Part shown: piece after piece, positions 1 through 7,884 of the stretch
How positions within the stretch are numbered: position 1 is the first letter of the stretch
Layout: each line of letters starts with the position of its first letter
From: Pseudonocardiaceae bacterium
GTDB taxonomy: Bacteria > Actinomycetota > Actinomycetes > Mycobacteriales > Pseudonocardiaceae
Length of the DNA: 64,000 nt
NCBI GenBank assembly: GCA_009379845.1
Contig: WHSZ01000006.1
Span: forward strand, 62,001 to 126,000
Direction of reading: 5' to 3'
Notes under the pieces: model-generated
Told to the model about the DNA's origin: nothing
What the model saw: only the letters and a program-made list of their open reading frames with translations
The model's database searches: none
Made by a program: the position numbers and the translations under genes

Positions 1-1049
1 CAGATGAAGCGAGCGGCCTTGTCCGAGGAATCGGGGAAGAGCACGCCGCCCCGGTGGGTCGGCTGGTTGGCCACCAACCCCACGCTGTGCCCTTCGATCC
101 GGGCGAAACCGGTGACCAGTTCGGGAGCGAAGAGGTCCTTGTAGGGCAGAAACGAGTCCTCGTCGACCAGCGCGTCGACCAGTTCGTGGACGTCGTAGAC
201 CTCCGATTCCCGCTCCGGCACCACCTCCTGCACCGTCCGGCTTGATGAGGGATCTGCCGCCGGGACGACCGGCGGCTTCTCGTTGTAGCTCGACGGCAGG
301 TACGACAGCCACACCCGGATTGCCGCGATGGCTTCCTCGTCGTCCTCGACCAGGCAGTCGCCAAGCCCCGAGGTGCGGCAGTGCATGTCCGCGCCCCCCA
401 TCTCCTCCAGCGTCACCTGCTCGCCGGTCACCATCTCGGCCAGCCGGGGTGATCCGAGGTAGGCGGTCGCGTGGCCGCGCACCATGATCGTGAAGTCGCA
501 CAGGGCTGGCACGTAGGCCGAGCCTGCCGGAGACGGTCCGAACAGCGCGCACACCTGAGGGATTCGGCCGGAGATCTGAACCTGGTTGTAGAAGATGTTG
601 CCCCAGGCACGGCGGCCTGCGTAGCTTTCGAACTGCTCGTCGATGCGGGCGCCCGCGGAATCGAACAGGTACACCAGCGGGATGCCGGACTCATCGGCGA
701 TCTCCTGGGTACGGGTGATCTTTTCGAAGGTACGTTTGCCCCAGGTGCCGGCCTTGACGGTGAAGTCGTTTGCGATCACCGCGACCTCCCGGCCATCGAC
801 CTTGCCGACGCAGGTCACCACGGCGTCACCAGGAAGCCCTTCGTCGTAGCGGGCGAGCAGGCCGTCCTCGAACGACCAGCCGTCGTCGAACAGCAGTTCC
901 AACCGCTGACGAACGAGCAGCTTGCCGGACTCGACCACCTTGGCCCTGCTCTTCTCCGAACCGCCGAGGCGGGCTTGCTTCAGCCGGTGAGCAAGCTCGG
1001 CGTGCACGCTTTCGGCACTCGTCGTGGGACTGTCTTGGACGTCGGTCAT
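1..1049 (-). CDS. Acyl-CoA carboxylase carboxyltransferase (beta) subunit, 3' end cut by window
   Basis: Carboxyltransferase subunit of a biotin-dependent acyl-CoA carboxylase, which moves CO2 from carboxybiotin to an acyl-CoA (propionyl-, acetyl- or methylcrotonyl-type). I translated the reverse strand from ATG 1049-1047 (MTDVQDSPTTS) and the frame stays open to the window edge, giving about 349 of the usual 510-540 residues. Crotonase-fold carboxyltransferase motifs are visible: PLVYLFDSAGARI, GPSPAGSAYVPALCDF, GHATAYLGSPRLAEMVTGE and VANQPTHRGGVLF. It is divergent from the acyl-CoA ligase at 1191 across about 140 bp, so the pair probably shares control and acts in one fatty or branched acid degradation route. 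Substrate cannot be assigned. Family assignment is firm; the stop lies outside the window. Confidence 0.9.
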   Translation of the reverse strand, partial: MTDVQDSPTTSAESVHAELAHRLKQARLGGSEKSRAKVVESGKLLVRQRLELLFDDGWSFEDGLLARYDEGLPGDAVVTCVGKVDGREVAVIANDFTVKAGTWGKRTFEKITRTQEIADESGIPLVYLFDSAGARIDEQFESYAGRRAWGNIFYNQVQISGRIPQVCALFGPSPAGSAYVPALCDFTIMVRGHATAYLGSPRLAEMVTGEQVTLEEMGGADMHCRTSGLGDCLVEDDEEAIAAIRVWLSYLPSSYNEKPPVVPAADPSSSRTVQEVVPERESEVYDVHELVDALVDEDSFLPYKDLFAPELVTGFARIEGHSVGLVANQPTHRGGVLFPDSSDKAARFI

Positions 1050-1190
1050 CGGTGCTCCTCGTGGTCTAGCAAAAGCGAACGAGCGATCGTATGCTACGGC
1101 TACTCGCTGCCAAAACAAGTAAGGCACTTCAGCAAACGTACAACCGTTCGCCTACGCTGTCGATGAGATCAGGTTTGCGCAGAGGAGACG
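1050..1190. promoter_or_regulatory. Divergent promoter region, carboxylase / acyl-CoA ligase
   Basis: This 141-bp gap separates two divergent acyl-CoA metabolism genes. GCGAACG at 1075-1081 and its inverse CGTTCGC at 1145-1151 frame the gap, and an imperfect palindrome lies around 1075-1094. These could be operators for a TetR-type acyl-CoA regulator, but no regulator gene for them is adjacent, so this is tentative. AGGAGA just before 1191 is the ribosome binding site of the ligase gene. Confidence 0.3.
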
Positions 1191-2723
1191 ATGATGTGGA
1201 CTCTGGCCGACTACGTGCGGCTCAATGCCCTCCGCTACCCAGGCCGTACCGCGGTGGTCGACGATGCCGGCCGACTGACGCATCGCGAGCTGAGCGCACG
1301 GGCGCAGGGCATCGCCAAGGGGCTCCGGGCGGCCGGGGTTCGTACCGGTGACCACGTCGGGATCCTGGCCGGGAACTCGATCTTTTGTGCGGAGGCCTTC
1401 CTCGGTGTCATCGCCGCCGGCGCGGTCGCGGTGATGTACAACTGGCGGTGGGCGACCGCCGAACTGGTTCATGGGGTCGCCTCGACCGAAGCGGGCGTGG
1501 TCCTGGTCGAGGCGGCGTTCGCCGATGATCTCGATGCCGCGGTCGCCACCGGCGATCTCGACGTCTCGTTGCGAATCTTCCGGCAGGGCCCCGAGTTCGA
1601 GGCGCTCGCCAGTACGCCGGGCCGGGTGGTCGATCCCGAGGTCGGCCTGGACGATCCGATGTGTGTGCTGTTCACCGGCGGCACCACTGGGTTCTCCAAG
1701 GGCGTGGTGCTCGCCCACCGCTCCGGGGTGGTGAACTCGATCAACGAACGGCTAGATGTCGGGATCGCGAACGAGGAGGAGAACGTGGGGCTCAGCCTGA
1801 CCCCACTGTTTCACTCCGCGGCGTTGCTGTGTGTGTTCGCCCCGCATTACATGAGTGGCGGCACGAACGTGCTGCTGTATCGGTTCGACGAACAGCGGGT
1901 CGGTGAGCTCGTCGAGCGCGAGCGGATCACGACAAGCTTCATGATCCCGAATATGATCCGTCGGCTGCTACAGGCGGGCATCTTCGAGACCGAGGGTTTT
2001 CAGAAACATCTGCGTCAGCTGCACAGTGGCGGAGGGCTGCTGCGGATGCCCGACAAACAGGCCGTTCGCGCGCTCACACCGAATGTGCGGATGTTCTTCC
2101 GCTACGGGCTGACCGAGGCCGGACCGATGGTCACTCGGCTGCTGAACCGCGACATCATGCGTCCCGAGCTAGACGGCTCGATCGGGCAGGAGTACTCGAT
2201 GGTCGAAGCGCGCGTCGCGGACCCGGCATCCGGCGAGACGGTCGCGCCCGACGAGCTCGGGGAGATCGCCGTACGGGGCTCGGCGGTGATGCTCGGCTAC
2301 TACAAGATTCCCGATGCGACCGCAATGGCGTTGCGCGACGGCTGGCTGTACACCGGCGATCTCGCCAGCCGCGACGAGCAGGGCTACTTCTACTTCCGCG
2401 ACCGGGCCAAAGACATGATCAAAACCGGTGGGGAGAACGTCTACGCCTCCGAGATCGAGCAACTCCTCTACGCCCACCCGGCGGTTATGGAGTGCGGCAT
2501 CCTGGGCGTACCCAGCTCGGAGTGGGACGAAGAGGTCCGAGCGGTGATCGCACTTCGCCCCGATCGAACGGCGACCGACACCGAACTCCGCGACTACCTA
2601 CGCACATTCATCGCCGGTTACAAGATCCCGAAGGTGTTCGTCTTCATGGATCCCGCGGCCATGCCGGTGAACGCCAGCGGGAAGGTCGTCAAGAACACCC
2701 TGCGCCAGCTCGTCGGCTGGTGA
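1191..2723 (+). CDS. Acyl-CoA synthetase (AMP-forming, class I adenylate-forming)
   Basis: This 510-residue enzyme activates a carboxylic acid as acyl-AMP and then acyl-CoA. Class I adenylate-forming motifs appear in order: P-loop LFTGGTTGFSKG near residue 160, YGLTEAGP near 305, GWLYTGDLA near 385, the hinge DMIKTGGENVYASEIE near 405, and the C-terminal catalytic lysine motif NASGKVVK near 498. Length is normal. The start ATG (MMWTLADY) follows GAGGAGA at suitable spacing; the second Met is equally possible. It is divergent from an acyl-CoA carboxylase subunit, suggesting joint activation and carboxylation of a short or medium acid. Bases 2504-2577 of this gene recur exactly at 17322-17395. 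Substrate unknown. Confidence 0.9.
   Translation: MMWTLADYVRLNALRYPGRTAVVDDAGRLTHRELSARAQGIAKGLRAAGVRTGDHVGILAGNSIFCAEAFLGVIAAGAVAVMYNWRWATAELVHGVASTEAGVVLVEAAFADDLDAAVATGDLDVSLRIFRQGPEFEALASTPGRVVDPEVGLDDPMCVLFTGGTTGFSKGVVLAHRSGVVNSINERLDVGIANEEENVGLSLTPLFHSAALLCVFAPHYMSGGTNVLLYRFDEQRVGELVERERITTSFMIPNMIRRLLQAGIFETEGFQKHLRQLHSGGGLLRMPDKQAVRALTPNVRMFFRYGLTEAGPMVTRLLNRDIMRPELDGSIGQEYSMVEARVADPASGETVAPDELGEIAVRGSAVMLGYYKIPDATAMALRDGWLYTGDLASRDEQGYFYFRDRAKDMIKTGGENVYASEIEQLLYAHPAVMECGILGVPSSEWDEEVRAVIALRPDRTATDTELRDYLRTFIAGYKIPKVFVFMDPAAMPVNASGKVVKNTLRQLVGW
2504..2577 (+). repeat. Source copy of an exact 74-bp repeat
   Basis: This internal piece of the acyl-CoA ligase gene, encoding around VPSSEWDEEVRAVIALR, is repeated base for base and in the same orientation at 17322-17395. 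The identity stops abruptly on both sides. Here it sits in an intact gene, so this is taken as the original copy. Confidence 0.95.
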
Positions 2724-2747
2724 CGCGGTGTCGGTGATGATGGAGAG

Positions 2748-3584
2748 GTGGAGTTCGTATTCCAGACGCGGTCGCCGGACGGGGTGCTTGGCCGGTTCGT
2801 CGAGTCGGTGTTTTATGCCCGCGGGCGGATCGAGTACCGGCGGGAGCGGATCGCGCCGACCGGGTCGACGGTGGCCGGGATCGTGCTCGGCGCGCCGATC
2901 AGACAGACGCCCGACGACGGCGCTGGCCCGATGTTCGAGGCGGGCACCGGGTTCCTGATCGGGCCGCACGACCGGCCGATCGTGAACGAGCCGTTGGCGG
3001 AGACGTACTGCGTGGGGATCGTGACCACGCCGGTGGGCTGCCGCGTGGTGTTCGGTGTCGACCCGGCGCCGCTGCGGGGCAGGGTGGTGGACCTGACGGC
3101 CGCGTGGCCCGCGGCGGCAGACCTGCGGGAGCGGTTACTGGCGATGTCGGATCCGGCGTCGATGCTGGATCTGGTCGGCCAGACCCTGGCCGCCACGCTT
3201 GACCCGCCCACCCCCGGGGTGGACCGGTGCGCGCGGGCCGTGCGGGCGTTGGAGGACGACCCGGCGTGCAACATCGGCGAGCTGGCCAAGCGGCTGGGGG
3301 TGACGCACGGGCATCTCGACCGTGAGTTCACCCGGGTCGTCGGGGTCAGCCCGCGCACGCTGGCCCGCACGCTGCGGGTGCGCACCCTGCTGGAGAACAT
3401 CGACGTCTACGGCCAGATCGCGTGGGTGCGGCTGGCCGCCGAGCTCGGCTGGTTCGACCAGGCGCACCTGATCCGCGACTTCAAACGGCACACCGGCGTC
3501 ACGCCGTCGCAGTACCAGGCCGCCCAGCGCGACCGCTTCCGACCAGAGGAGGCGGCGCCCGGATTCGTTCCGGACACAACGTGA
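2748..3584 (+). CDS. AraC-family transcriptional regulator
   Basis: A 278-residue regulator with an uncharacterised N-terminal sensing half and a C-terminal double helix-turn-helix (residues about 170-260). The first helix-turn-helix is around NIGELAKRLGVTHGHL and the second around LAAELGWFDQAHLIRDF, followed by the family signature RHTGVTPSQYQ. It reads from a GTG 24 bp after the ligase stop. GGAGAG abuts that codon too closely to be a good ribosome binding site, so the exact start is uncertain. It is co-directional with the ligase and with the SRPBCC gene downstream, and may control either. Ligand unknown. Confidence 0.82.
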   Translation: MEFVFQTRSPDGVLGRFVESVFYARGRIEYRRERIAPTGSTVAGIVLGAPIRQTPDDGAGPMFEAGTGFLIGPHDRPIVNEPLAETYCVGIVTTPVGCRVVFGVDPAPLRGRVVDLTAAWPAAADLRERLLAMSDPASMLDLVGQTLAATLDPPTPGVDRCARAVRALEDDPACNIGELAKRLGVTHGHLDREFTRVVGVSPRTLARTLRVRTLLENIDVYGQIAWVRLAAELGWFDQAHLIRDFKRHTGVTPSQYQAAQRDRFRPEEAAPGFVPDTT

Positions 3585-3628
3585 AATCCGTCCAATACGG
3601 GCAGCCATCCAGCACGCAGGCTGACCGC

Positions 3629-4051
3629 ATGCAGGTATTCCACGTAGAGCAGACCATCGACCGTCCCGTCGACCAGGTCTGGAAGACGCTCACCGACTGG
3701 GACGACGCCGCCGCGTGGATGGCCCACGCCGAAACCGTCAGCGCCGACGGTGACACCGTGCCGGGAACCACCGTGTCCTTCCACACCCGCGGCAAGACCC
3801 GCACCAGCACGATCACCGCGGTCGACCCTGGCCGCTCGACCACCCTCACCTCAACCCAGGGTGGCGTCACCGCCGACTACACCTACACCGTGCAACCCAC
3901 CGGCGAGCAGACAACCGTGGCGCTGACCGTGGACTGCGCCACGCGCGGGCTGTGGCGACTGGCCGAACCGGCGCTGCACCGGTTCATGCGCAAGGCCGAC
4001 AGCGGCCAGCTCCAGGCCCTCCAGCGCCACATCGAGCGGGACCGGCGATGA
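3629..4051 (+). CDS. SRPBCC (START/Bet v1-like) family protein
   Basis: A 140-residue single-domain protein starting MQVFHVEQTIDRPVDQVWKTLTDWDD, the typical opening of the SRPBCC fold, which binds hydrophobic ligands or acts as a cyclase/dehydratase-like or activator protein. A central beta-rich stretch and a C-terminal helix (LAEPALHRFMRK) fit the fold. The frame is open further upstream, but that part overlaps the AraC gene and has no family character, so the start at 3629 is preferred. Its stop overlaps the next start in an ATGA, so the two genes are translationally coupled. Substrate unknown. Confidence 0.72.
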   Translation: MQVFHVEQTIDRPVDQVWKTLTDWDDAAAWMAHAETVSADGDTVPGTTVSFHTRGKTRTSTITAVDPGRSTTLTSTQGGVTADYTYTVQPTGEQTTVALTVDCATRGLWRLAEPALHRFMRKADSGQLQALQRHIERDRR

Positions 4052-4632
4052 CCGACCCCGCATCGGCGGTAGCCAGCCAGCTGCGCAACATCACCGCCGC
4101 CACCGGCCGCAACACCGATGACTGGTACCGACTGGTCGTCGACACCGGACTGACCAAGCACGGCGAGATCCTCGCCTACCTCAAACGCGAACACGGCCTC
4201 ACCCACGGCAACGCCAACGCGCTGACCCACCACATCCGCCAGCGCGCCACCGGCGGTCCGAAACCGGCCGAGGACCTGCTCGACGCCCAGTACGCCGGAC
4301 GCAAAGCAGCCCTGCGCCCGATCCACGACGAACTCGTCACCATCGCCCGCGCCCTGGGCGACGACGTCACCGTCACGGTCAACAAGACCTCCGTCAGCCT
4401 GCGCCGAGCCAAACAGTTCGCCCTCATCCAAGCCCCATCGGCCAGCCGCGTCGAGCTCGGCCTCAACCTCCGGGACGTCACCCCCACGCCGCGGCTACAC
4501 CCCACCACCGGCATGTGCACCCACCACATCACCCTCACCGAGCCCGCCGACATCGACGACGAAACCGCACGGTGGCTCCAAGCCGCCTACGAACAAGGCA
4601 CCAGTGACCGGCACGCCGAGCCGGAATCGTGA
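4048..4632 (+). CDS. DUF4287 / DUF5655 domain protein
   Basis: A 194-residue cytoplasmic protein. The N-terminal part resembles DUF4287 (VDTGLTKHGEILAYLKRE and HGNANALTHHI, residues about 30-65). The C-terminal part resembles DUF5655 (DDVTVTVNKTSVSLRRAKQFA, about 105-135), a domain found in many actinobacterial proteins of unknown role. ATG 4048 overlaps the SRPBCC stop, so the two form a coupled pair. No catalytic residues can be proposed. Such pairs are common in actinomycete genomes without known function. Confidence 0.7.
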   Translation: MTDPASAVASQLRNITAATGRNTDDWYRLVVDTGLTKHGEILAYLKREHGLTHGNANALTHHIRQRATGGPKPAEDLLDAQYAGRKAALRPIHDELVTIARALGDDVTVTVNKTSVSLRRAKQFALIQAPSASRVELGLNLRDVTPTPRLHPTTGMCTHHITLTEPADIDDETARWLQAAYEQGTSDRHAEPES

Positions 4633-4865
4633 CTCGGAGTTGCGGAACTGGCAACGGCTGCGGTCAATTATCAGGCCGGGTGGTGGCCTGGCGATCGTGA
4701 GCTACGTGCGCGGCCGCGGCGCGGTCGCCGCAGCCTTCGCGCTGACAACAGTGGCCCCTCACGGTTTCACGGCTCGAGTGGTGTTTCGATGGTTGTGCGA
4801 GCCAGGACGCGCGACTGAAAAACCGACAACGGTTTTCAGAGTCGATTGCGGGTATCGTTTGCTTT
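4633..4865. promoter_or_regulatory. Intergenic region with a Zur-like motif (site D)
   Basis: This gap precedes the methyltransferase gene at 4866. GACAACGGTTTTCA at 4825-4838 differs by one base from the motif found at 18157 and 21369, and with the preceding TGAAAAACC forms an imperfect inverted repeat. It ends 27 bp before the start codon, a good place for a repressor. Assignment to a Fur-family regulator such as Zur is by resemblance. I see no gene in the rest of the gap. Confidence 0.4.
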
Positions 4866-5681
4866 ATGGCTCAGCAGGAGAGTGCGAAGACGCGTCGGGC
4901 GTTCGACGCGGCCGCGGCGGATTTTACGGCGTTGGGCAGGTATTTGTGGCGTCCGATCGGTGCGGACACGGTGGAGGTGGCAGACCCGCGCCCGGGGCAA
5001 CGGGTGCTCGACGCGTGTTGTGGTACCGGGGCATCGGCCATTCCCGCTGCGCGACGGGTCGGGCGCGACGGTGTGGTGGATGCCGTTGACGTGTCGGCGT
5101 CGATGGTCAGTGAGCTGCGCCGACTAGCCGGCGAGCTGCCGCAGTTGCGTGCCTGTCAGGAAGACGTCACGGCATGGCAGGGCGCCGGGTATGACGTCGT
5201 GCAGTCCGCGCTTGGCATCTTCTTCTTTCCCGACATGGCCGCGGGTACTCGGCGGCTGATTGGCATGGCGCGCCCGGGCGGGCGTGTGGTGTTCACCATC
5301 TGGCGAGGGGACGCGATGGCTGCCGCGGGCCGGCATCTCGGGCTGGCCGTCGCTGAGGCCACGGCAACCGATCCGCCCGCCGAGCGCGAACCGCATCTGT
5401 TTGACCGGATCAACCAGGCCGGCACGTTCGCCGAGTGGTTGACCGAACTTGGACTGTCCGATGTGGACGTGACGGTGCGCGATCGGTGGTTGACCATGAC
5501 GCCGGAGGTCGCGTGGCTGGTCGTGCTCGGGTCGGGATATCGCGGCGCCCTGACCGAACTCACGCCGGAGACCGTGGGGCGGGTGCGGGAGATCTACCTG
5601 TCGCGGCTGCGCGACGCGGGAATCGTTGAGCTGGACGCCACCACACTGATCGGTGCCGGCATCGCCCCAGCCGCCGCGTGA
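4866..5681 (+). CDS. Class I SAM-dependent methyltransferase
   Basis: A 271-residue methyltransferase of the UbiE/COQ5-like type. SAM-binding motif I is VLDACCGTGASAIPAARRVG (residues about 48-67), an acidic strand follows (VVDAVDVSASMV), then QSALGIFFFPDM and the post-motif PGGRVVFTIW near 138. Variants of this fold methylate small molecules, metalloids or metallophore-like substrates; nothing here fixes the acceptor. It stands alone, but the motif at 4825-4838 links it to two other methyltransferase genes (17397-18068 and 21448-22218) that carry the same type of motif. Fold is firm, substrate unknown. Confidence 0.85.
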   Translation: MAQQESAKTRRAFDAAAADFTALGRYLWRPIGADTVEVADPRPGQRVLDACCGTGASAIPAARRVGRDGVVDAVDVSASMVSELRRLAGELPQLRACQEDVTAWQGAGYDVVQSALGIFFFPDMAAGTRRLIGMARPGGRVVFTIWRGDAMAAAGRHLGLAVAEATATDPPAEREPHLFDRINQAGTFAEWLTELGLSDVDVTVRDRWLTMTPEVAWLVVLGSGYRGALTELTPETVGRVREIYLSRLRDAGIVELDATTLIGAGIAPAAA

Positions 5682-5932
5682 TGGGTGGCAGGCCCTGTCC
5701 GGCAGCGCATTGATCGAGCGGCTGCGGAGCGGACCGAGAATTGGTCCAGCGGCAGTTCACCGCAGCTAGTCGGGCACCTCGGCGAGGCCGCACCGTGTAC
5801 CCGCGCGTCTCCGGGTGGTCACCGAGCGAGAGGTTATGCGTGAGACGCATGGGCGTTCGACATCCGGTATTGGCGGTGCTTTGTTTGTCAGCCCTATGCT
5901 TCGAGCACTTTACACCGATCGAGGAGGACCCG
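5682..5932. promoter_or_regulatory. Upstream region of the amino-acid unit
   Basis: This 251-bp gap has no convincing gene. It should carry the promoter of the five-gene unit that follows. GAGGAGG at 5921-5927 is a strong ribosome binding site that fixes the GTG start at 5933. I could not pick a reliable -35/-10 pair. Confidence 0.35.
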
Positions 5933-6928
5933 GTGCATCTTGCTCGTTTCCCCCGTCGTTCGCTCGGTCACTTTCCGACCGCCTTGGAGCCGATGCACCG
6001 GCTCACCGCCCACCTCCGTGAGCATGGGAAGGCACCGAACCTGTGGGTGAAGCGGGACGACTGTACGGGTCTTGCGACGGGTGGCAACAAGACGCGGAAG
6101 CTGGAGTTCCTGGTCGGTGACGCGGTCGCTCATCGTGCGGATGTGTTGATCACTCAGGGCGCCACACAATCCAACCACGTTCGGCAAACGGCGGCCGCCG
6201 CGGCGATTGCCGGCATGAGATGCGAGATCTTTCTGGAGTCGCGGGTCGAGCGGGACGAGGAGTACGAGCTGTCGGGCAACGTGTTGCTCGACCGGATCCT
6301 CGGTGCCGTCGTCACCGCACGGCTGCCTGCCGGCAGTGACATGCGGCAGGCGATGGAGCAGCGTGCGGCTGAGCTGAGGCGGGAAGGGTTGGTGCCGTAC
6401 GTGATTCCAGGTGGTGGATCAATTCCGGTGGGTGCGCTCGGCTATGTGGCGTGTGCGATGGAGCTGGCGACCGCCCCGGCACGCATCGACTGTGTCGTAC
6501 ACGCCACCGGCAGCGCCGGCACTCAGGGCGGCTTGGTCGCAGGGCTGTGGGGAAGCCGCACCGATATCCCCGTCCTCGGCATCAGCGTGCGCGCGGCAGA
6601 GCAAGAGCAGCGCTCGACCGTACATGAGTTGGCAGTGGCGACCTTGCGGCATCTGGGTATCTTCGACGCCCTTCCCCGCGACGTCATCGAAGTCGACGAT
6701 CGTTTCGTCGGCGGCGGTTACGGCGTGCCCACCAAGGAGATGCGTGACGCCATCGAACTGGTCGCACGTACCGAGGGAATCCTGTTGGATCCGGTCTATT
6801 CGGGTAAGGCTATGGCCGGGCTGTTGACCCTCGTCGGTGAAGGTCGGTTTGCCGCCGACGACAACGTGGTGTTCGTGCACACCGGGGGAGTTGCCGCGCT
6901 CTTCGGCTATCGCTCGGTCTTCGAGTAA
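5933..6928 (+). CDS. D-cysteine desulfhydrase / ACC deaminase-like PLP enzyme
   Basis: A 331-residue fold-type II PLP enzyme. Family hallmarks are KRDDCTGLATGGNKTRKLEFL (the second Lys in NKTRK is the usual PLP Schiff-base position), TQGATQSNHVRQTAAAA, and the phosphate-binding loop HATGSAGTQGGLVAGL. Characterised members break D-cysteine to pyruvate, sulfide and ammonia, or deaminate 1-aminocyclopropane-1-carboxylate; others act on related D-amino acids. The GTG start follows GAGGAGG. The frame is open about 190 bp further upstream without family similarity. First gene of a co-directional run with LysR, an antiporter, an amine oxidase and a SelA-like enzyme, which suggests breakdown of an unusual amino acid. 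Confidence 0.82.
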   Translation: MHLARFPRRSLGHFPTALEPMHRLTAHLREHGKAPNLWVKRDDCTGLATGGNKTRKLEFLVGDAVAHRADVLITQGATQSNHVRQTAAAAAIAGMRCEIFLESRVERDEEYELSGNVLLDRILGAVVTARLPAGSDMRQAMEQRAAELRREGLVPYVIPGGGSIPVGALGYVACAMELATAPARIDCVVHATGSAGTQGGLVAGLWGSRTDIPVLGISVRAAEQEQRSTVHELAVATLRHLGIFDALPRDVIEVDDRFVGGGYGVPTKEMRDAIELVARTEGILLDPVYSGKAMAGLLTLVGEGRFAADDNVVFVHTGGVAALFGYRSVFE

Positions 6929-6938
6929 GGACCGCCCG

Positions 6939-7859
6939 ATGGATCTGCAGCTCTTGCGAAGTTTCCTCGCCCTCGCCGACGACGGCAGCTTCACCCGGGC
7001 GGCCGCGCGGCAGCACCTGAGCCAGCCCGCTTTTAGCCGCCGCATCAGAAGCCTCGAGCACTGGGTTGGCGCCGAGCTGGTCGATCGGTCGACGTACCCG
7101 GTAACCCTGACGCACGCCGGGCAACAGCTGCGACGGCGGGCGGCGGAATTGCTGGAGGGTCTGCAGGAGGTGCGCGATGAGGCGCGCGGACATCGCCAGG
7201 TTCCTCCAGGCGCGGTCCGAGTAGTCACCTCGCACCCGCTGGCGTTCTCCTTCTTTCCGCAGTGGTGGCTCCGAGCATCGGAGGGCTCGGCGAATTCCTG
7301 CAGGCTGATCGTGTCGAACACGCTCGACGCCTACGACACGCTTGCCGCCGGTGCCTGCGATCTGTTGTTGACATACATCGATCCGGGCCATCCACTCGAG
7401 CTCGATCCGGACGAGTTCGAGTACGTCATCGTCGGAACGGATCTCCTCGCGCCGTATGCACTCAGCGTCGAGGGGAAGCCGAAGTTTCGTTTGCCGGGCA
7501 CTGCCCGCGGACCGGTTCCGTTGTTGGACTACGGCGCGGGAACGTTCTTTGGCCGGATGGTCGACAGTGTACTGCGCAAGTACGCACGCGAGTCGCACAT
7601 CGAGACCAGCATCGTCACCGAGATCTCAGCGGGCCTACTGCAGCTGGTGCGGGAGGGTATGGGCGTCGCATGGTTGCCAGGCTTGCTCGTCCGCGGTGTC
7701 AAGGACGAGCTCGCCTACGCCGGCGGGAAGCGGTGGCGCCGCGGCCTCGACATCCGCGTGTACCGGCCACGTGAATCTGCGGAGTCAAACTCATCCGCTG
7801 ACCGGATTTGGCGGCAGCTGGTACAGCTGCCGAACCCGGCCGAGATGACCAAGCGGTAG
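6939..7859 (+). CDS. LysR-family transcriptional regulator
   Basis: A 306-residue, full-length LysR protein. The winged helix-turn-helix covers residues 1-60 (DLQLLRSFLALADDGSFTRA, then QPAFSRRIRSLE), followed by the linker helix and a two-lobed effector domain from about residue 90. ATG 6939 lies 10 bp after the stop of the PLP lyase gene, so this regulator is inside the operon rather than divergent from it, which suggests autoregulation of the whole unit. The inducer is probably the amino acid metabolised by the neighbours (inference). Confidence 0.85.
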   Translation: MDLQLLRSFLALADDGSFTRAAARQHLSQPAFSRRIRSLEHWVGAELVDRSTYPVTLTHAGQQLRRRAAELLEGLQEVRDEARGHRQVPPGAVRVVTSHPLAFSFFPQWWLRASEGSANSCRLIVSNTLDAYDTLAAGACDLLLTYIDPGHPLELDPDEFEYVIVGTDLLAPYALSVEGKPKFRLPGTARGPVPLLDYGAGTFFGRMVDSVLRKYARESHIETSIVTEISAGLLQLVREGMGVAWLPGLLVRGVKDELAYAGGKRWRRGLDIRVYRPRESAESNSSADRIWRQLVQLPNPAEMTKR

Positions 7860-7884
7860 GACAAACACGCGGAAGGAAGGCCGG